A stretch of DNA of 64,000 nucleotides, from NCBI RefSeq assembly GCF_023373525.1, contig NZ_CP097218.1, positions 434,001 through 498,000 of the forward strand, written 5' to 3'. Shown piece by piece: positions 25,724 to 33,425 of this stretch; position 1 is the first letter of the stretch; the number at the start of each line of letters is the position of its first letter. A model generated the notes under the pieces. That model saw only the letters and a program-made list of their open reading frames with translations, was not told the DNA's origin and ran no database searches. The stretch is from Brachybacterium kimchii (GTDB lineage: Bacteria; Actinomycetota; Actinomycetes; Actinomycetales; Dermabacteraceae). The position numbers were made by a program, and so were the translations under genes.

Positions 25724-26790
25724 GCACCGCACCCGATCCCTCCGCGCCCGCGCCCACCACGCAGATCCCCACCCGCTGGGTGGGGCCCCTGCGGATGAGC
25801 GGCAACGCCGTCGAGGGGGAGATCGAGGTGCCGCTCGCGACCTACGAGACGCCGCTGTGGCCCTCCGTCGGCCGCGGAGCGCGCATCTCCCGTCTGGTCG
25901 AGGGCGGCATCCGCGCGACCGTGCTGGGGGAGCGGATGACCCGCTCCACGCTGTTCGTCGCCCCCGACGCGGCCACCGCCTTCGAGGCGTCGAAGGTCAT
26001 CGCCGAGCGCGTCGACGAGCTGCGCGAAGTCGTCTCCACCGGGTCCCGCTTCGCCCGCCTCGAGGAGATCCACCCCGAGATCGTCGGGAACCTGCTGTTC
26101 ACGCGCTTCGCGCTCACCACGGGCGACGCCTCCGGCCACAACATGGTCACGCAGGCCTCCGAGCAGCTCATGGAGCGGATCCTCTCCTGGGACCTGGGGA
26201 TCGAGTACGGCTCGATCTCCGGGAACTTCTGCTCGGACAAGAAGGCCACCGCCGTCAACGGCGTCCTGGGCCGGGGCCGCAGCGTCGTCGCCGAGATCCT
26301 CATCCCGCACGACGTCGTCGAGAAGCAGCTGCGCTCGACCGCCGAGCGGATCACCGACCTGGTGGTGCGCAAGGACTGGATCGGCTCCACGATCGCCGGC
26401 GCCCTGCGCTCCGCCAACGCCCACTACGCGAACATGCTGCTCGCCTTCTACCTCGCGACCGGGCAGGACGCCGCGAACATCGTCGAGGGCTCCCAGGGCT
26501 TCACCCACGCCGAGGTCCGCGAGGACGGGCTGTACTTCTCGTGCACCCTCCCGCACCTGATCGTCGGCACCGTGGGCAACGGCAAGGACCTCCCGCACGT
26601 CGACTACGCGATGGAGCGCCTCGGCTGCCGCGAGGAGCGCGAGCCCGGCGCGAACTCGCGCCGGCTGGCCGCGCTGATCGCCGCGAGCGTGCTCTGCGGC
26701 GAGCTCTCGCTGCTGGCCGCCCAGACCAACCAGGGTGAGCTGATGACGGCCCATCGTCGCCTCGAGCGGAGGAAGGCACCGCGCTCATGA
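25720..26790 (+). CDS. mvaA: Hydroxymethylglutaryl-CoA reductase
   Basis: Reduces HMG-CoA to mevalonate, the committed step of the pathway. The 356-residue soluble protein lacks the membrane anchor of eukaryotic forms. Signature elements are GRGARISRLVEGGI, ERMTRSTLF (catalytic Glu), TTGDASGHNMVTQASE (the DAxGxN-type NADPH loop) and GNFCSDKKATAVNG with the catalytic Lys. AHYANMLLAFYLATGQDAANIVEGSQG carries the catalytic Asp. The general architecture resembles the class I-like enzyme of Streptomyces CL190. It is coupled to fni and mvaS by 4-bp overlaps. Confidence 0.95.
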   Translation: MSTAPDPSAPAPTTQIPTRWVGPLRMSGNAVEGEIEVPLATYETPLWPSVGRGARISRLVEGGIRATVLGERMTRSTLFVAPDAATAFEASKVIAERVDELREVVSTGSRFARLEEIHPEIVGNLLFTRFALTTGDASGHNMVTQASEQLMERILSWDLGIEYGSISGNFCSDKKATAVNGVLGRGRSVVAEILIPHDVVEKQLRSTAERITDLVVRKDWIGSTIAGALRSANAHYANMLLAFYLATGQDAANIVEGSQGFTHAEVREDGLYFSCTLPHLIVGTVGNGKDLPHVDYAMERLGCREEREPGANSRRLAALIAASVLCGELSLLAAQTNQGELMTAHRRLERRKAPRS

Positions 26791-27995
26791 CCAGCAACCG
26801 CACCGGAGAATCCACCAGCACCAGTTCCAGCACCAGTTCCAGCGCGAGCATCGGCATCGAGGACCTCGAGCTCGCCGCGTCCCACCACGTCCTGGACCTC
26901 GGCCGGCTCGCCGAGGCCCGCGGCGTCGACCCCGCGAAGTACACGCGCGGCATCGGGCTGGACGAGATGGGCGTGGTCGCGGCCGACGAGGACGTGGTCA
27001 CGCTGGGCGCCTCCGCCGCCGCGCGCCTGCTCGAGCGCACCGGGACCGAGGGGCTGCGCACCGTGCTGTTCGCGACCGAGTCCGGCGTGGACCAGTCCAA
27101 GTCCGGTGCGGTGATCGTCCACGGACTGCTGGGGCTGCCGAGCTCCGTGCGCTCCGTCGAGCTCAAGCAGGCCTGCTACGCGGGCGCGGCCGCCGTGCAG
27201 ACGGCCATCGGCATCGTGGCCCGTCGGCCCCAGGAGAAGGTCCTCGTGATCGCGGCCGACGTAGCCCGCTACGGCCTGGGCACCTCCGGAGAGCCCACCC
27301 AGGGCGCCGGCGCCGTCGCGCTGCTGATCGCCGCCGACCCGGCGCTCCTCGCGATCGACCCCGTCTCCGGCGTGTACTCGGCCGACGTCGACGACTTCTG
27401 GCGCCCGAACGACTCCACGACCGCGCTCGTGAACGGCAGGCTCTCGATCAGCGCCTACAAGAACGCCCTGCTGGGGGCATGGGACGACCTGCAGGCGCAG
27501 GGCGGCCCCGGCGTCGACGAGCTCGAGGCCGTGGTCTACCACCAGCCCTTCACGAAGATGGCCGTCAAGGCGCAGCGCTTCCTCGACCAGCACACCGGGG
27601 GCCGCCTCGATCCCGAGGCGCTCGAGCAGGGCGCTGTCTACGACCGCCGGCTCGGCAACACCTACACGGCCTCGCTGTGGGCGGGCCTCGCCGCACTGCT
27701 GGACCATCGCGAGGGGCTCGAGGGCCGACGGATCGGCCTGTTCAGCTACGGATCCGGCAGCGCGGGGGAGATGCTCACCGGCACCGTCCAGCCCGGGTAC
27801 GCGCGACCCGAGCGCGCCGCGGCGACCCGAGCGGCCCTGGACGCGCGCGTCCCCGTGACCGTCGAGGAGTACGAGGAGCTGCACGAGCGCCTGCTGGGCA
27901 GCGACGAGGACGTCGAGACCCCGCGCGTGACCACGGCGCCGTTCCGCTTCGCGGGCGTCCAGGAGGGTGCGCGGAAGTACGAGGCGACCGCCTAG
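26787..27995 (+). CDS. mvaS: Hydroxymethylglutaryl-CoA synthase
   Basis: Condenses acetyl-CoA with acetoacetyl-CoA to HMG-CoA. The 402-residue protein has the Glu-Cys-His triad: FATESGVDQSK (Glu98), LKQACYAGAAAVQTAI (Cys130) and YHQPFTKMAVKAQRF. The conserved LGNTYTASLW and GLFSYGSGSAGEML motifs are also present. The first 21 residues are almost only Ser and Thr, encoded by a tandem AGCACCAGTTCC repeat, and precede the normal family start at IGIEDL. It is the last gene of the operon. Its TAG stop overlaps the stop of a minus-strand gene remnant. Confidence 0.95.
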   Translation: MTSNRTGESTSTSSSTSSSASIGIEDLELAASHHVLDLGRLAEARGVDPAKYTRGIGLDEMGVVAADEDVVTLGASAAARLLERTGTEGLRTVLFATESGVDQSKSGAVIVHGLLGLPSSVRSVELKQACYAGAAAVQTAIGIVARRPQEKVLVIAADVARYGLGTSGEPTQGAGAVALLIAADPALLAIDPVSGVYSADVDDFWRPNDSTTALVNGRLSISAYKNALLGAWDDLQAQGGPGVDELEAVVYHQPFTKMAVKAQRFLDQHTGGRLDPEALEQGAVYDRRLGNTYTASLWAGLAALLDHREGLEGRRIGLFSYGSGSAGEMLTGTVQPGYARPERAAATRAALDARVPVTVEEYEELHERLLGSDEDVETPRVTTAPFRFAGVQEGARKYEATA

Positions 27996-28123
27996 ACCGG
28001 TCGCCTGCCCAGGGACGACTGGAAGCGCAGCAGGTAGCCGTCGGGATCCTGGACCAGGAACTGCACGACACCCGCCTCCTGGGCTCCCGTGCGGTACCAG
28101 CGGGGCTCGAGCGGCCTGGAGGA
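27992..28123 (-). pseudogene. Remnant of a VOC/glyoxalase family gene (C-terminal fragment)
   Basis: Directly after the SDR stop, in the same frame on the minus strand, about 42 codons read SRPLEPRWYRTGAQEAGVV and QFLVQDPDGYLLRFQSSLG, then a TAG. QFLVQDPDGYLLRF is the characteristic last strand of VOC (glyoxalase/bleomycin resistance) proteins, ending with the usual metal-ligand region. No N-terminal part is present, so the gene is a truncated tail, probably left by a deletion that joined it to the SDR gene. Its stop shares bases with the mvaS stop. Confidence 0.75.
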
Positions 28124-28828
28124 TCAGCCGAGCTCCGCGTAGAGCTCCTCGGGACGGCTCGCGAGGCGCGCCTTGATCGCGGCGGAGTCCGTGTCGAGCA
28201 CCTCGCTGCGGCCGGCCTCGAGGGCGTCGAGGGTCATCGCCACGACCTGCCGGGGGTCGTTCTTCGGGATGTCCCAGCCGGCCATCATGTCGGTGTCGGT
28301 CGAGGCGAGATGGACGCCCAGCACCTGCGTCCCCTGGGCGGCGAGCTCGAGCCGGGTGCTGTTGGTCAGCTGCCACTCGGCGGCCTTCGAGGCGGCGTAC
28401 GAGCCGTTGCCGGGGAAGGTGCGGAAGGACAGCAGCGACATGATGTTGATGATCGCGCCGCCGCCGTGCGCGGCGAGCACCGGGGCGAACGCCCGCGAGA
28501 CGTGCAGGGCGCCGAAGAAGTTGGTCTCCATCTCGGCGCGGATGCGCTCGAGGTCGCCCGTGAGCAGGTTTTGGGCCGAGGCGATGCCGGCGTTGTTCAC
28601 GAGGAGGTCGACGTCGTGGGCGTGCTCGGCGGCGGAGGCGGCGTGCGCCGCGTCGGTCACGTCCAGGCGCAGCGGGACGACCCGCGGGTCGTCGAAGGGG
28701 AGCGATTCCGGGCGTCGCGCGGTGGCGTAGATACGTCGGGCGCCCCGCTCGAGCAGCTGCTCGACGACGATGCGGCCGATGCCCCGGTTGGCTCCGGTGA
28801 CGAGTGCGGTGCTGTGTGCGATGTCCAT
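28124..28828 (-). CDS. SDR family oxidoreductase
   Basis: A 234-residue classical short-chain dehydrogenase: TALVTGANRGIGRIVVEQLL for NAD(P) binding, VDLLVNNAGIAS, INIMSLLSF with the catalytic Ser region, and SYAASKAAEW as YxxxK. Substrate unknown. ATG 28828 is divergent from a MerR gene with a 55-bp gap containing a perfect dyad, so MerR control is likely. The protein ends right before the VOC remnant, and the SDR C-terminus may itself have been set by that deletion; its length is still normal. Confidence 0.92.
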   Translation of the reverse strand: MDIAHSTALVTGANRGIGRIVVEQLLERGARRIYATARRPESLPFDDPRVVPLRLDVTDAAHAASAAEHAHDVDLLVNNAGIASAQNLLTGDLERIRAEMETNFFGALHVSRAFAPVLAAHGGGAIINIMSLLSFRTFPGNGSYAASKAAEWQLTNSTRLELAAQGTQVLGVHLASTDTDMMAGWDIPKNDPRQVVAMTLDALEAGRSEVLDTDSAAIKARLASRPEELYAELG

Positions 28829-28843
28829 GTGCGCGACACTAGG

Positions 28844-28863
28844 ACCTGACACCCATGTCAGGT
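28844..28863. promoter_or_regulatory. MerR operator dyad
   Basis: ACCTGACA (28844-28851) and TGTCAGGT (28856-28863) form a perfect 8-bp inverted repeat with a 4-bp centre, midway between the divergent SDR and MerR genes. It begins 16 bp from the SDR start and ends 20 bp from the merR start. Confidence 0.75.
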
Positions 28864-28883
28864 GCAAGCGACGGGGAGGCACG

Positions 28884-29273
28884 ATGCAGGAGGGCACCGG
28901 GATGCTGAGGATCGGCGAGCTCGCGAGGCGCACCGGGGTGAGCGTGCGCTCCCTGCGGTACTACGAGTCGAGAGGCCTGCTCGCGGCGGAGCGCACGGGC
29001 GGCGGTCAGCGCTCCTACCAGGAGGAGGCCGTGGATCGCGTGCTGCTCATCCAGCAGCTGTTCGCCGCGGGGCTCAGCAGCGGCGACATCGCCGAGCTGC
29101 TGCCGTGCATGCGCAGCGGTCGCACCACGGCCGCGATGGTCGAGCGGCTGGAGCGCGAGCGGGCCCGGATGGAGGACCAGATCGAGCAGCTCCACGCGGC
29201 GCGCGACCGGCTCGACGGCGTGCTCGCGGACGCGCGGAGCAGGAACGCGACGAGCACGCCCACCCGAGGGTGA
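28884..29273 (+). CDS. MerR family transcriptional regulator
   Basis: A 129-residue MerR protein: LRIGELARRTGVSVRSLRYYESRGLLAAERTGGGQRSYQEEAVDRVLLIQQLFAAGLSSGDIAELLPC, then a dimerisation helix (ERERARMEDQIEQLHAARDRLDGVLADA). There is no metal-binding cysteine cluster at the C-terminus, so it belongs with the small-molecule or redox-type MerR proteins. ATG 28884 follows GGGGAGG. It probably controls the divergent SDR gene through the dyad between them. Confidence 0.93.
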   Translation: MQEGTGMLRIGELARRTGVSVRSLRYYESRGLLAAERTGGGQRSYQEEAVDRVLLIQQLFAAGLSSGDIAELLPCMRSGRTTAAMVERLERERARMEDQIEQLHAARDRLDGVLADARSRNATSTPTRG

Positions 29274-29322
29274 GCGCGCTCGTCGTGACCGGGCGGGCGA
29301 GAGGCCGCCGGAGCTCCGGGAC

Positions 29323-31911
29323 TCAGGCGTCCTTGTGCTGGACCAGCGCGCGCTCCACGCCGGTGCGCTTCGAACGGGGCACCAGCACGCTCTCGTCGAA
29401 GTGGCCCACGCCGATGAACGAGATGAAGACCTCGTGGTCCGGGATGTCGATGAGCTCGCGGATCTTGGTCTCCTTCTCCGTGCCCATCGCCGTGTTCAGC
29501 GGCACCGAGCCCAGGCCCACCTGCGTGAGGCCCAGCAGCAGCGACATCATGAACAGCCCGCCGTCCACGAACGGCTGGTTGCGCTCGGGCGCGAAGAGGA
29601 ACGCGTCCAGGTCCGCGGAGACCAGCAGCAGCCTGGGCGGCATCTCGTAGCCGGCGAAGCCGCCCTGGATGTCCAGCACCTTCTTGATGACGTCGGGGTC
29701 CTCGAACTGGTGGACCCTCGCGCCCTGGCGGTTGCAGACCGAGGGCGACTGCATCGCGATCTGCACCGCACGCGCGATCTCCTCGTCCTTCACGGGCTCG
29801 GAGGTGTACTCGCGCACGCTGCGGCGGCCGTAGACCACGTCGAGGAAGCTGCGCTCCTCGTCCTCGTTCTCCACCTCGCCGACGAGCTCCCGGACCTGCC
29901 CGGCCGGCAGCACGCCGCCCTCGGAGTGGGTGGTGCCGTCGATGAGGTCCTGGGCGGCCTCGGAGAACAGCTGGCGGAAGTGCGAGACGTCGGTGCCGAG
30001 CTGGTCGTGGCGGTCGAAGTAGGCCTTCATCACGGCGGCCGAGCTCTGCAGGAACTCGTCCGAGATGTCGCGATCCGCCGCGAGCCAGGCGTTCATCTCC
30101 TTGGACAGGCCCGGGACCGCGCGCCCGCCGAAGCCGGGTCGGAAGTTGCTGCGGCTCAGCCCCTTCTCGATGGCGTGGGCGTGGAAGATCATCCGCGCCT
30201 GGGCGCCGGAGACGCCGTCGGCCGAACGGGCGTGGCTGAAGGAGCGCACCTGGCGCTCGGAGTCCTTGAGCGCGAGAGCCTTCGCCTGGGAGGAGAAGCC
30301 GCCCGCGGGCGCTCCGCCCTTGCGCTTGGCCGGGGCCTGCGCGGCGAGCGCACCGGTGGGGATCCGCTCGATCTCGATGCTGCGGATGTCTGCCCCGGCA
30401 CGGCGACCGGTGAAGTGCACGCCGCCGAGCATGAACTGAGTGAACCCGGGCTCGGAGACCGTGAAGGTGAGCGTGTCCGTGCGGGCCTGGCCGCGCGCGC
30501 CCTCGACGTTCACGGCGCCGACGACGCGGAACCGGGTCGTCTCGGGATTGCGCACGTGGATGTTGACCTTCTTGGCGTCCGTCGTCGGCGTCCAGTCGAT
30601 GCGCAGCTGGTAGGCGGAGCCGGCCACGAGCGGCTCCGGCAGGTCGGTCCACACCAGGTTGCCCAGCACGGCGCCGTCTCGCGCCACGCGCAGGCGGGTC
30701 TGCTTGCCGCGACGGGCGATCTTCCAGCCGGAGCCCCCGGTCGCGAACTCCGGCGCCGTGAGCGTGAGCTTCTGGCGCGGGTAGAGCGCGGCGGAGCCGG
30801 TGGTGCTCGGGTCCAGCGCCTCCTTCAGCCAAGCCATCGACGACTCGCGGCCGGAGCTGATGTAGTCGCGGGCGGTCGAGTAGTCGATCTCGCGGGTGAC
30901 GTGCGGGTTCGCGGCGATGTCCTCGTGGGAGTCGGTCTCGCGCACGCGCCGCGTCTCGTCGAAGCCGAGCGAGCTCATGAGGTTCTTGAAGCGGTCCGCT
31001 CCGCGCTTGGTGTTGAAGATCGAGGAGAAGGGCTTCTCGAAGATCGCCGCGAAGGCGGAGCCGTGGAAGCTGTCGGTGACGACGTACTCCGCGTCCTTGT
31101 ACGTGCGCAGGAAGTTCTCGGGCCGGTCCTCGTCGAGGATCTGGGCGCGCGGCTCGTCGGCCCACAGGGTCCGGCAGTGCTCGATGCCGTCGTCGGGGTT
31201 GGGGATCACACGGATGATCTCGAGGCCGAGCTTGTCCGCGATGCCCTGCGCGACGGCCTTCTTCTCCTCGGTCGGATCGAGGAAGAACACGCTGAGGTAC
31301 TCGCCCTCCGGGGCGACGGTGGCCTTCGCGGCGAGCTCGTCGTAGTGCTCGCGGGGGAGCAGGAAGACGGGGTCGACGACCAGGGAGGCCTTGGCGCCGA
31401 AGATGTCGCGCGCGGTGTCGACCGCGTAGCCCTCGCGCACGGAGATCGCCTTGAAGCGCTGCAGCTGCGCGGCGTGGGTGGCGATGAAGTCGGGCGTGAA
31501 CTTCTTCGTGCCGCGGTTGCCGAAGGACGTGCCGTAGGCGACGCGGTTGTTCTTCTCGGAGACGAAGTCCAGGAAGAGGTCGCTGTTCACGCGGCCGATG
31601 AGCGGGTTCCACAGCTGGTCGCTGCCCACCACGAAGGTGCGCGCGCGCTCGTTCAGGCGCGGCAGCTCGGTGAAGTGCATCTGCTGGGTGGTGTGGTAGC
31701 CGACGCGCTCGGCGAACTGCATCGAGACGATGTCGTCCGGCCACTCGACGCGGAAGCCGTTGTAGCCCAGGGGCTCGTGGACCATGAGCACCGAGTGGCC
31801 GAGGTTCTGGATCGCGCGGTTCAGGCCGTAGTACGTGAGGATCGACCCGTAGTTCTTCCCGTACCACCAACCGCACACGGCGACGTCGAATGTCTGCTTC
31901 GGATCGGTCAT
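29323..31911 (-). CDS. Polysaccharide pyruvyl transferase - nitroreductase fusion protein
   Basis: An 862-residue multidomain protein. Residues 1-370 match the polysaccharide pyruvyl transferase family (CGWWYGKNYGSILTYYGLNRAI at the start, FVVGSDQLWNP, VVDPVFLL, and VVTDSFHGSAFAAIFEKPF). Residues about 375-520 are beta-rich and resemble a carbohydrate-binding sandwich. Residues about 565-600 (FHAHAIEKGLSRSNFRPGFGG) and 685-840 form a nitroreductase with FMN motifs YGRRSVREYTSEPV, MQSPSVCNRQ and GLTQVGLGSVPLN. Such domains occur as separate proteins in capsule and exopolysaccharide clusters. No glycosyltransferases are adjacent, so this is an orphan. No signal peptide is visible; a cytoplasmic role in modifying a cell-surface glycan is inferred. 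Confidence 0.88.
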   Translation of the reverse strand: MTDPKQTFDVAVCGWWYGKNYGSILTYYGLNRAIQNLGHSVLMVHEPLGYNGFRVEWPDDIVSMQFAERVGYHTTQQMHFTELPRLNERARTFVVGSDQLWNPLIGRVNSDLFLDFVSEKNNRVAYGTSFGNRGTKKFTPDFIATHAAQLQRFKAISVREGYAVDTARDIFGAKASLVVDPVFLLPREHYDELAAKATVAPEGEYLSVFFLDPTEEKKAVAQGIADKLGLEIIRVIPNPDDGIEHCRTLWADEPRAQILDEDRPENFLRTYKDAEYVVTDSFHGSAFAAIFEKPFSSIFNTKRGADRFKNLMSSLGFDETRRVRETDSHEDIAANPHVTREIDYSTARDYISSGRESSMAWLKEALDPSTTGSAALYPRQKLTLTAPEFATGGSGWKIARRGKQTRLRVARDGAVLGNLVWTDLPEPLVAGSAYQLRIDWTPTTDAKKVNIHVRNPETTRFRVVGAVNVEGARGQARTDTLTFTVSEPGFTQFMLGGVHFTGRRAGADIRSIEIERIPTGALAAQAPAKRKGGAPAGGFSSQAKALALKDSERQVRSFSHARSADGVSGAQARMIFHAHAIEKGLSRSNFRPGFGGRAVPGLSKEMNAWLAADRDISDEFLQSSAAVMKAYFDRHDQLGTDVSHFRQLFSEAAQDLIDGTTHSEGGVLPAGQVRELVGEVENEDEERSFLDVVYGRRSVREYTSEPVKDEEIARAVQIAMQSPSVCNRQGARVHQFEDPDVIKKVLDIQGGFAGYEMPPRLLLVSADLDAFLFAPERNQPFVDGGLFMMSLLLGLTQVGLGSVPLNTAMGTEKETKIRELIDIPDHEVFISFIGVGHFDESVLVPRSKRTGVERALVQHKDA

Positions 31912-32690
31912 CTGGTGAATCCTTGCCTCTCATCGCTTGCTGCAGGAGGTGACGCCTGGAGTCTGGGGTGCATTTCGTGCATGTGCCCGTGAATTCACTG
32001 TGTGAGCTCTTCCGGGCGGGCGATCGAAATGCTTGCGGCGAGTCTAGCCCAGCACCGCTGGGGGAAATCGGTCGTGTCGCGTCGGTGTCACGGGGAGATC
32101 CCGCAGGCCGGCCGGGGCCGCCGCGGCGGCCGGACGTGGAGGGCGGGGCGCTGGACGTGGGAGCGCGGGGCGGCGCATCTTCGGGTGCTCGCCACGGGCG
32201 GGGCATCGCCCCAGGTGAGGGGCGCTGGTGGCCATGGCGTGCAGGTCGTGGCGGCGGGGACCGGCTCCGACAGGTGTCGCCTGCTTGCTCGGCGAGGTGA
32301 GCGGAACGGTCTCGGACGGGGCTCCGTGGTCGACTTCACCGCCCGAGGGAACGGACGCGGTACGTCAGGTGTACGGGCGGTGAACGGGGTGCGGACGAAC
32401 GGTAAGTGAATTGAAGAGAGGTGAGGAGGAAGAATGGAGGCCGTGTGGCAGCGCCTCGTGGTGCATGCGCAGGTCGACGGGTTCGGAGATTCTCCGCGGG
32501 CAGCTTCTTGAATATCGATCACGTATTCGATGCGGCGGCGATCGAATGAATTTCAGACAGTGGTGGACGTCAGGGGCGAACGTGGCGGGCCGGGCGCTTC
32601 GCATGGGTGTGGGGCGAGAGGCGGCAGGTGGATCGGTGCGCTCGTGCCGCCGTCGTCCGCGTGGGTGTCCAGACACCGGCTCAGACAGAA
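31912..32690. other. Gene-poor region, lower GC
   Basis: No open frame in this stretch resembles a known protein or has convincing codon bias, although several 60-140 codon frames are open by chance. GC content falls towards the right end (for example around 32400-32570). It includes a small CCCAGC/GCTGGG hairpin (32048-32062), the palindrome GTGAATTCAC (31989-31998) and clustered ATCGAT/ATTCGAT motifs (32513-32546). It probably contains the fusion gene's promoter. An unknown RNA cannot be excluded. Confidence 0.5.
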
Positions 32691-32717
32691 AAAACGCCCT
32701 GTCACCAGGGCGTTTCT
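32691..32717. terminator. Terminator beside tRNA-His
   Basis: AAACGCCCTG (32692-32701) and CAGGGCGTTT (32706-32715) form a perfect 10-bp stem with a 4-nt loop. A-run on one side and T-run on the other make it a good rho-independent terminator for the minus-strand tRNA-His. Confidence 0.85.
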
Positions 32718-32720
32718 TGG

Positions 32721-32794
32721 GGTGATCGACGGGATTTGAACCCGCGACCGCCTGGACCACAACCAGGAGCTCTACCTACTGAGCTACGACCACC
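32721..32794 (-). tRNA. tRNA-His (GUG anticodon)
   Basis: Minus-strand cloverleaf with acceptor GTGGTCG/CGATCAC, the extra G(-1) opposite discriminator C73 that marks tRNA-His, D-arm AGCTCAGTAGGTAGAGC, anticodon loop TTGTGGT (GTG) between CCTGG and CCAGG, and T-arm with GGTTCAAATCC. CCA is encoded at 32718-32720, unlike the other tRNAs in the window. Confidence 0.96.
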
Positions 32795-33044
32795 ATGTGC
32801 GCTCCGAGGACCGCAACGAGAAGCAAGCATACCGGGCGTCGGCCCTGCTCCGCACCCTCGAACGGGGGTTCTCGCTGTGAGACGCCTTGCACTTCGTCGG
32901 CACGGCAGACTGGGGCATCAGCCCTGGAGGACTCCGGGCCGGAAAAGCAGGAGCCGGATCCTGCCTCGTCATGACAGGCTCGCCGCATGCTCCTGGGCGC
33001 ATGATCCGCTTGCCCGCGGGCCGATGGGGGAGAACAGTGGGGGC

Positions 33045-33386
33045 ATGATCATCGCCTTCTCCGTCCAGCCCACCGGTGAGCCCTCCGATCCCGGCCTCAC
33101 CCGCGACCTCGCCGAGGGGTCCGACGCCGCGAGCGTCCACGACGCCGTCGCCGCCGCCGTCCGGGTGGTCCGGGAGTCCGGGCTCCCGAACCGCACAAGC
33201 TCGATGTTCACCGAGATCGAGGGCGACTGGGACGAGGTGATGGACGTGGTGCGGCGCGCGACGGCCGAGGCCGGTCGCTTTGGGTCGCGCGTCTCCCTCG
33301 TGCTCAAGGCCGACATCCGCCCCGGGCACGAGGGCGAGCTCGACGGGAAGATCGAGCGCCTCGACGCCGCCCTCGACCGGAACTGA
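33045..33386 (+). CDS. Thiamine-binding / YkoF-MTH1187 family protein
   Basis: A 113-residue protein with the MTH1187/YkoF ferredoxin-like fold: IIAFSVQPTGEP at the start, the ASVHDAVAAAVRVVRESGLPNRTSSMFTEIEGDWDEVMDVVRRA pattern, and RVSLVLKADIRPGHEGELDGKIERLDAAL. Family members bind thiamine or related pyrimidines and form homotetramers. ATG 33045 follows GGGGGC and is the family start. It lies about 2.4 kb from a TPP-controlled thiazole salvage operon, which fits a role in thiamine metabolism. Confidence 0.9.
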   Translation: MIIAFSVQPTGEPSDPGLTRDLAEGSDAASVHDAVAAAVRVVRESGLPNRTSSMFTEIEGDWDEVMDVVRRATAEAGRFGSRVSLVLKADIRPGHEGELDGKIERLDAALDRN

Positions 33387-33418
33387 GGGCGGCGCCGCAA
33401 GTGAGGGCGGTGCCGCCC
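33387..33418. terminator. Bidirectional terminator hairpin
   Basis: GGGCGGCGCCGC (33387-33398) and GCGGTGCCGCCC (33407-33418) pair over 12 bp with one G-U, loop of 8 nt, in the 39-bp gap between two convergent genes. Confidence 0.7.
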
Positions 33419-33425
33419 GGCTGAC

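Noticed and set aside
29335..31992. 885-codon plus-strand frame opposite the pyruvyl transferase fusion
   Set aside because: Its composition (Val/Leu/Glu/Arg/His-rich with no domains) is typical for antisense of GC-rich genes.
32411..32725. Possible 104-codon gene in the gene-poor region
   Set aside because: No similarity, Arg-rich composition unlike its neighbours, and it runs into the tRNA-His terminator.
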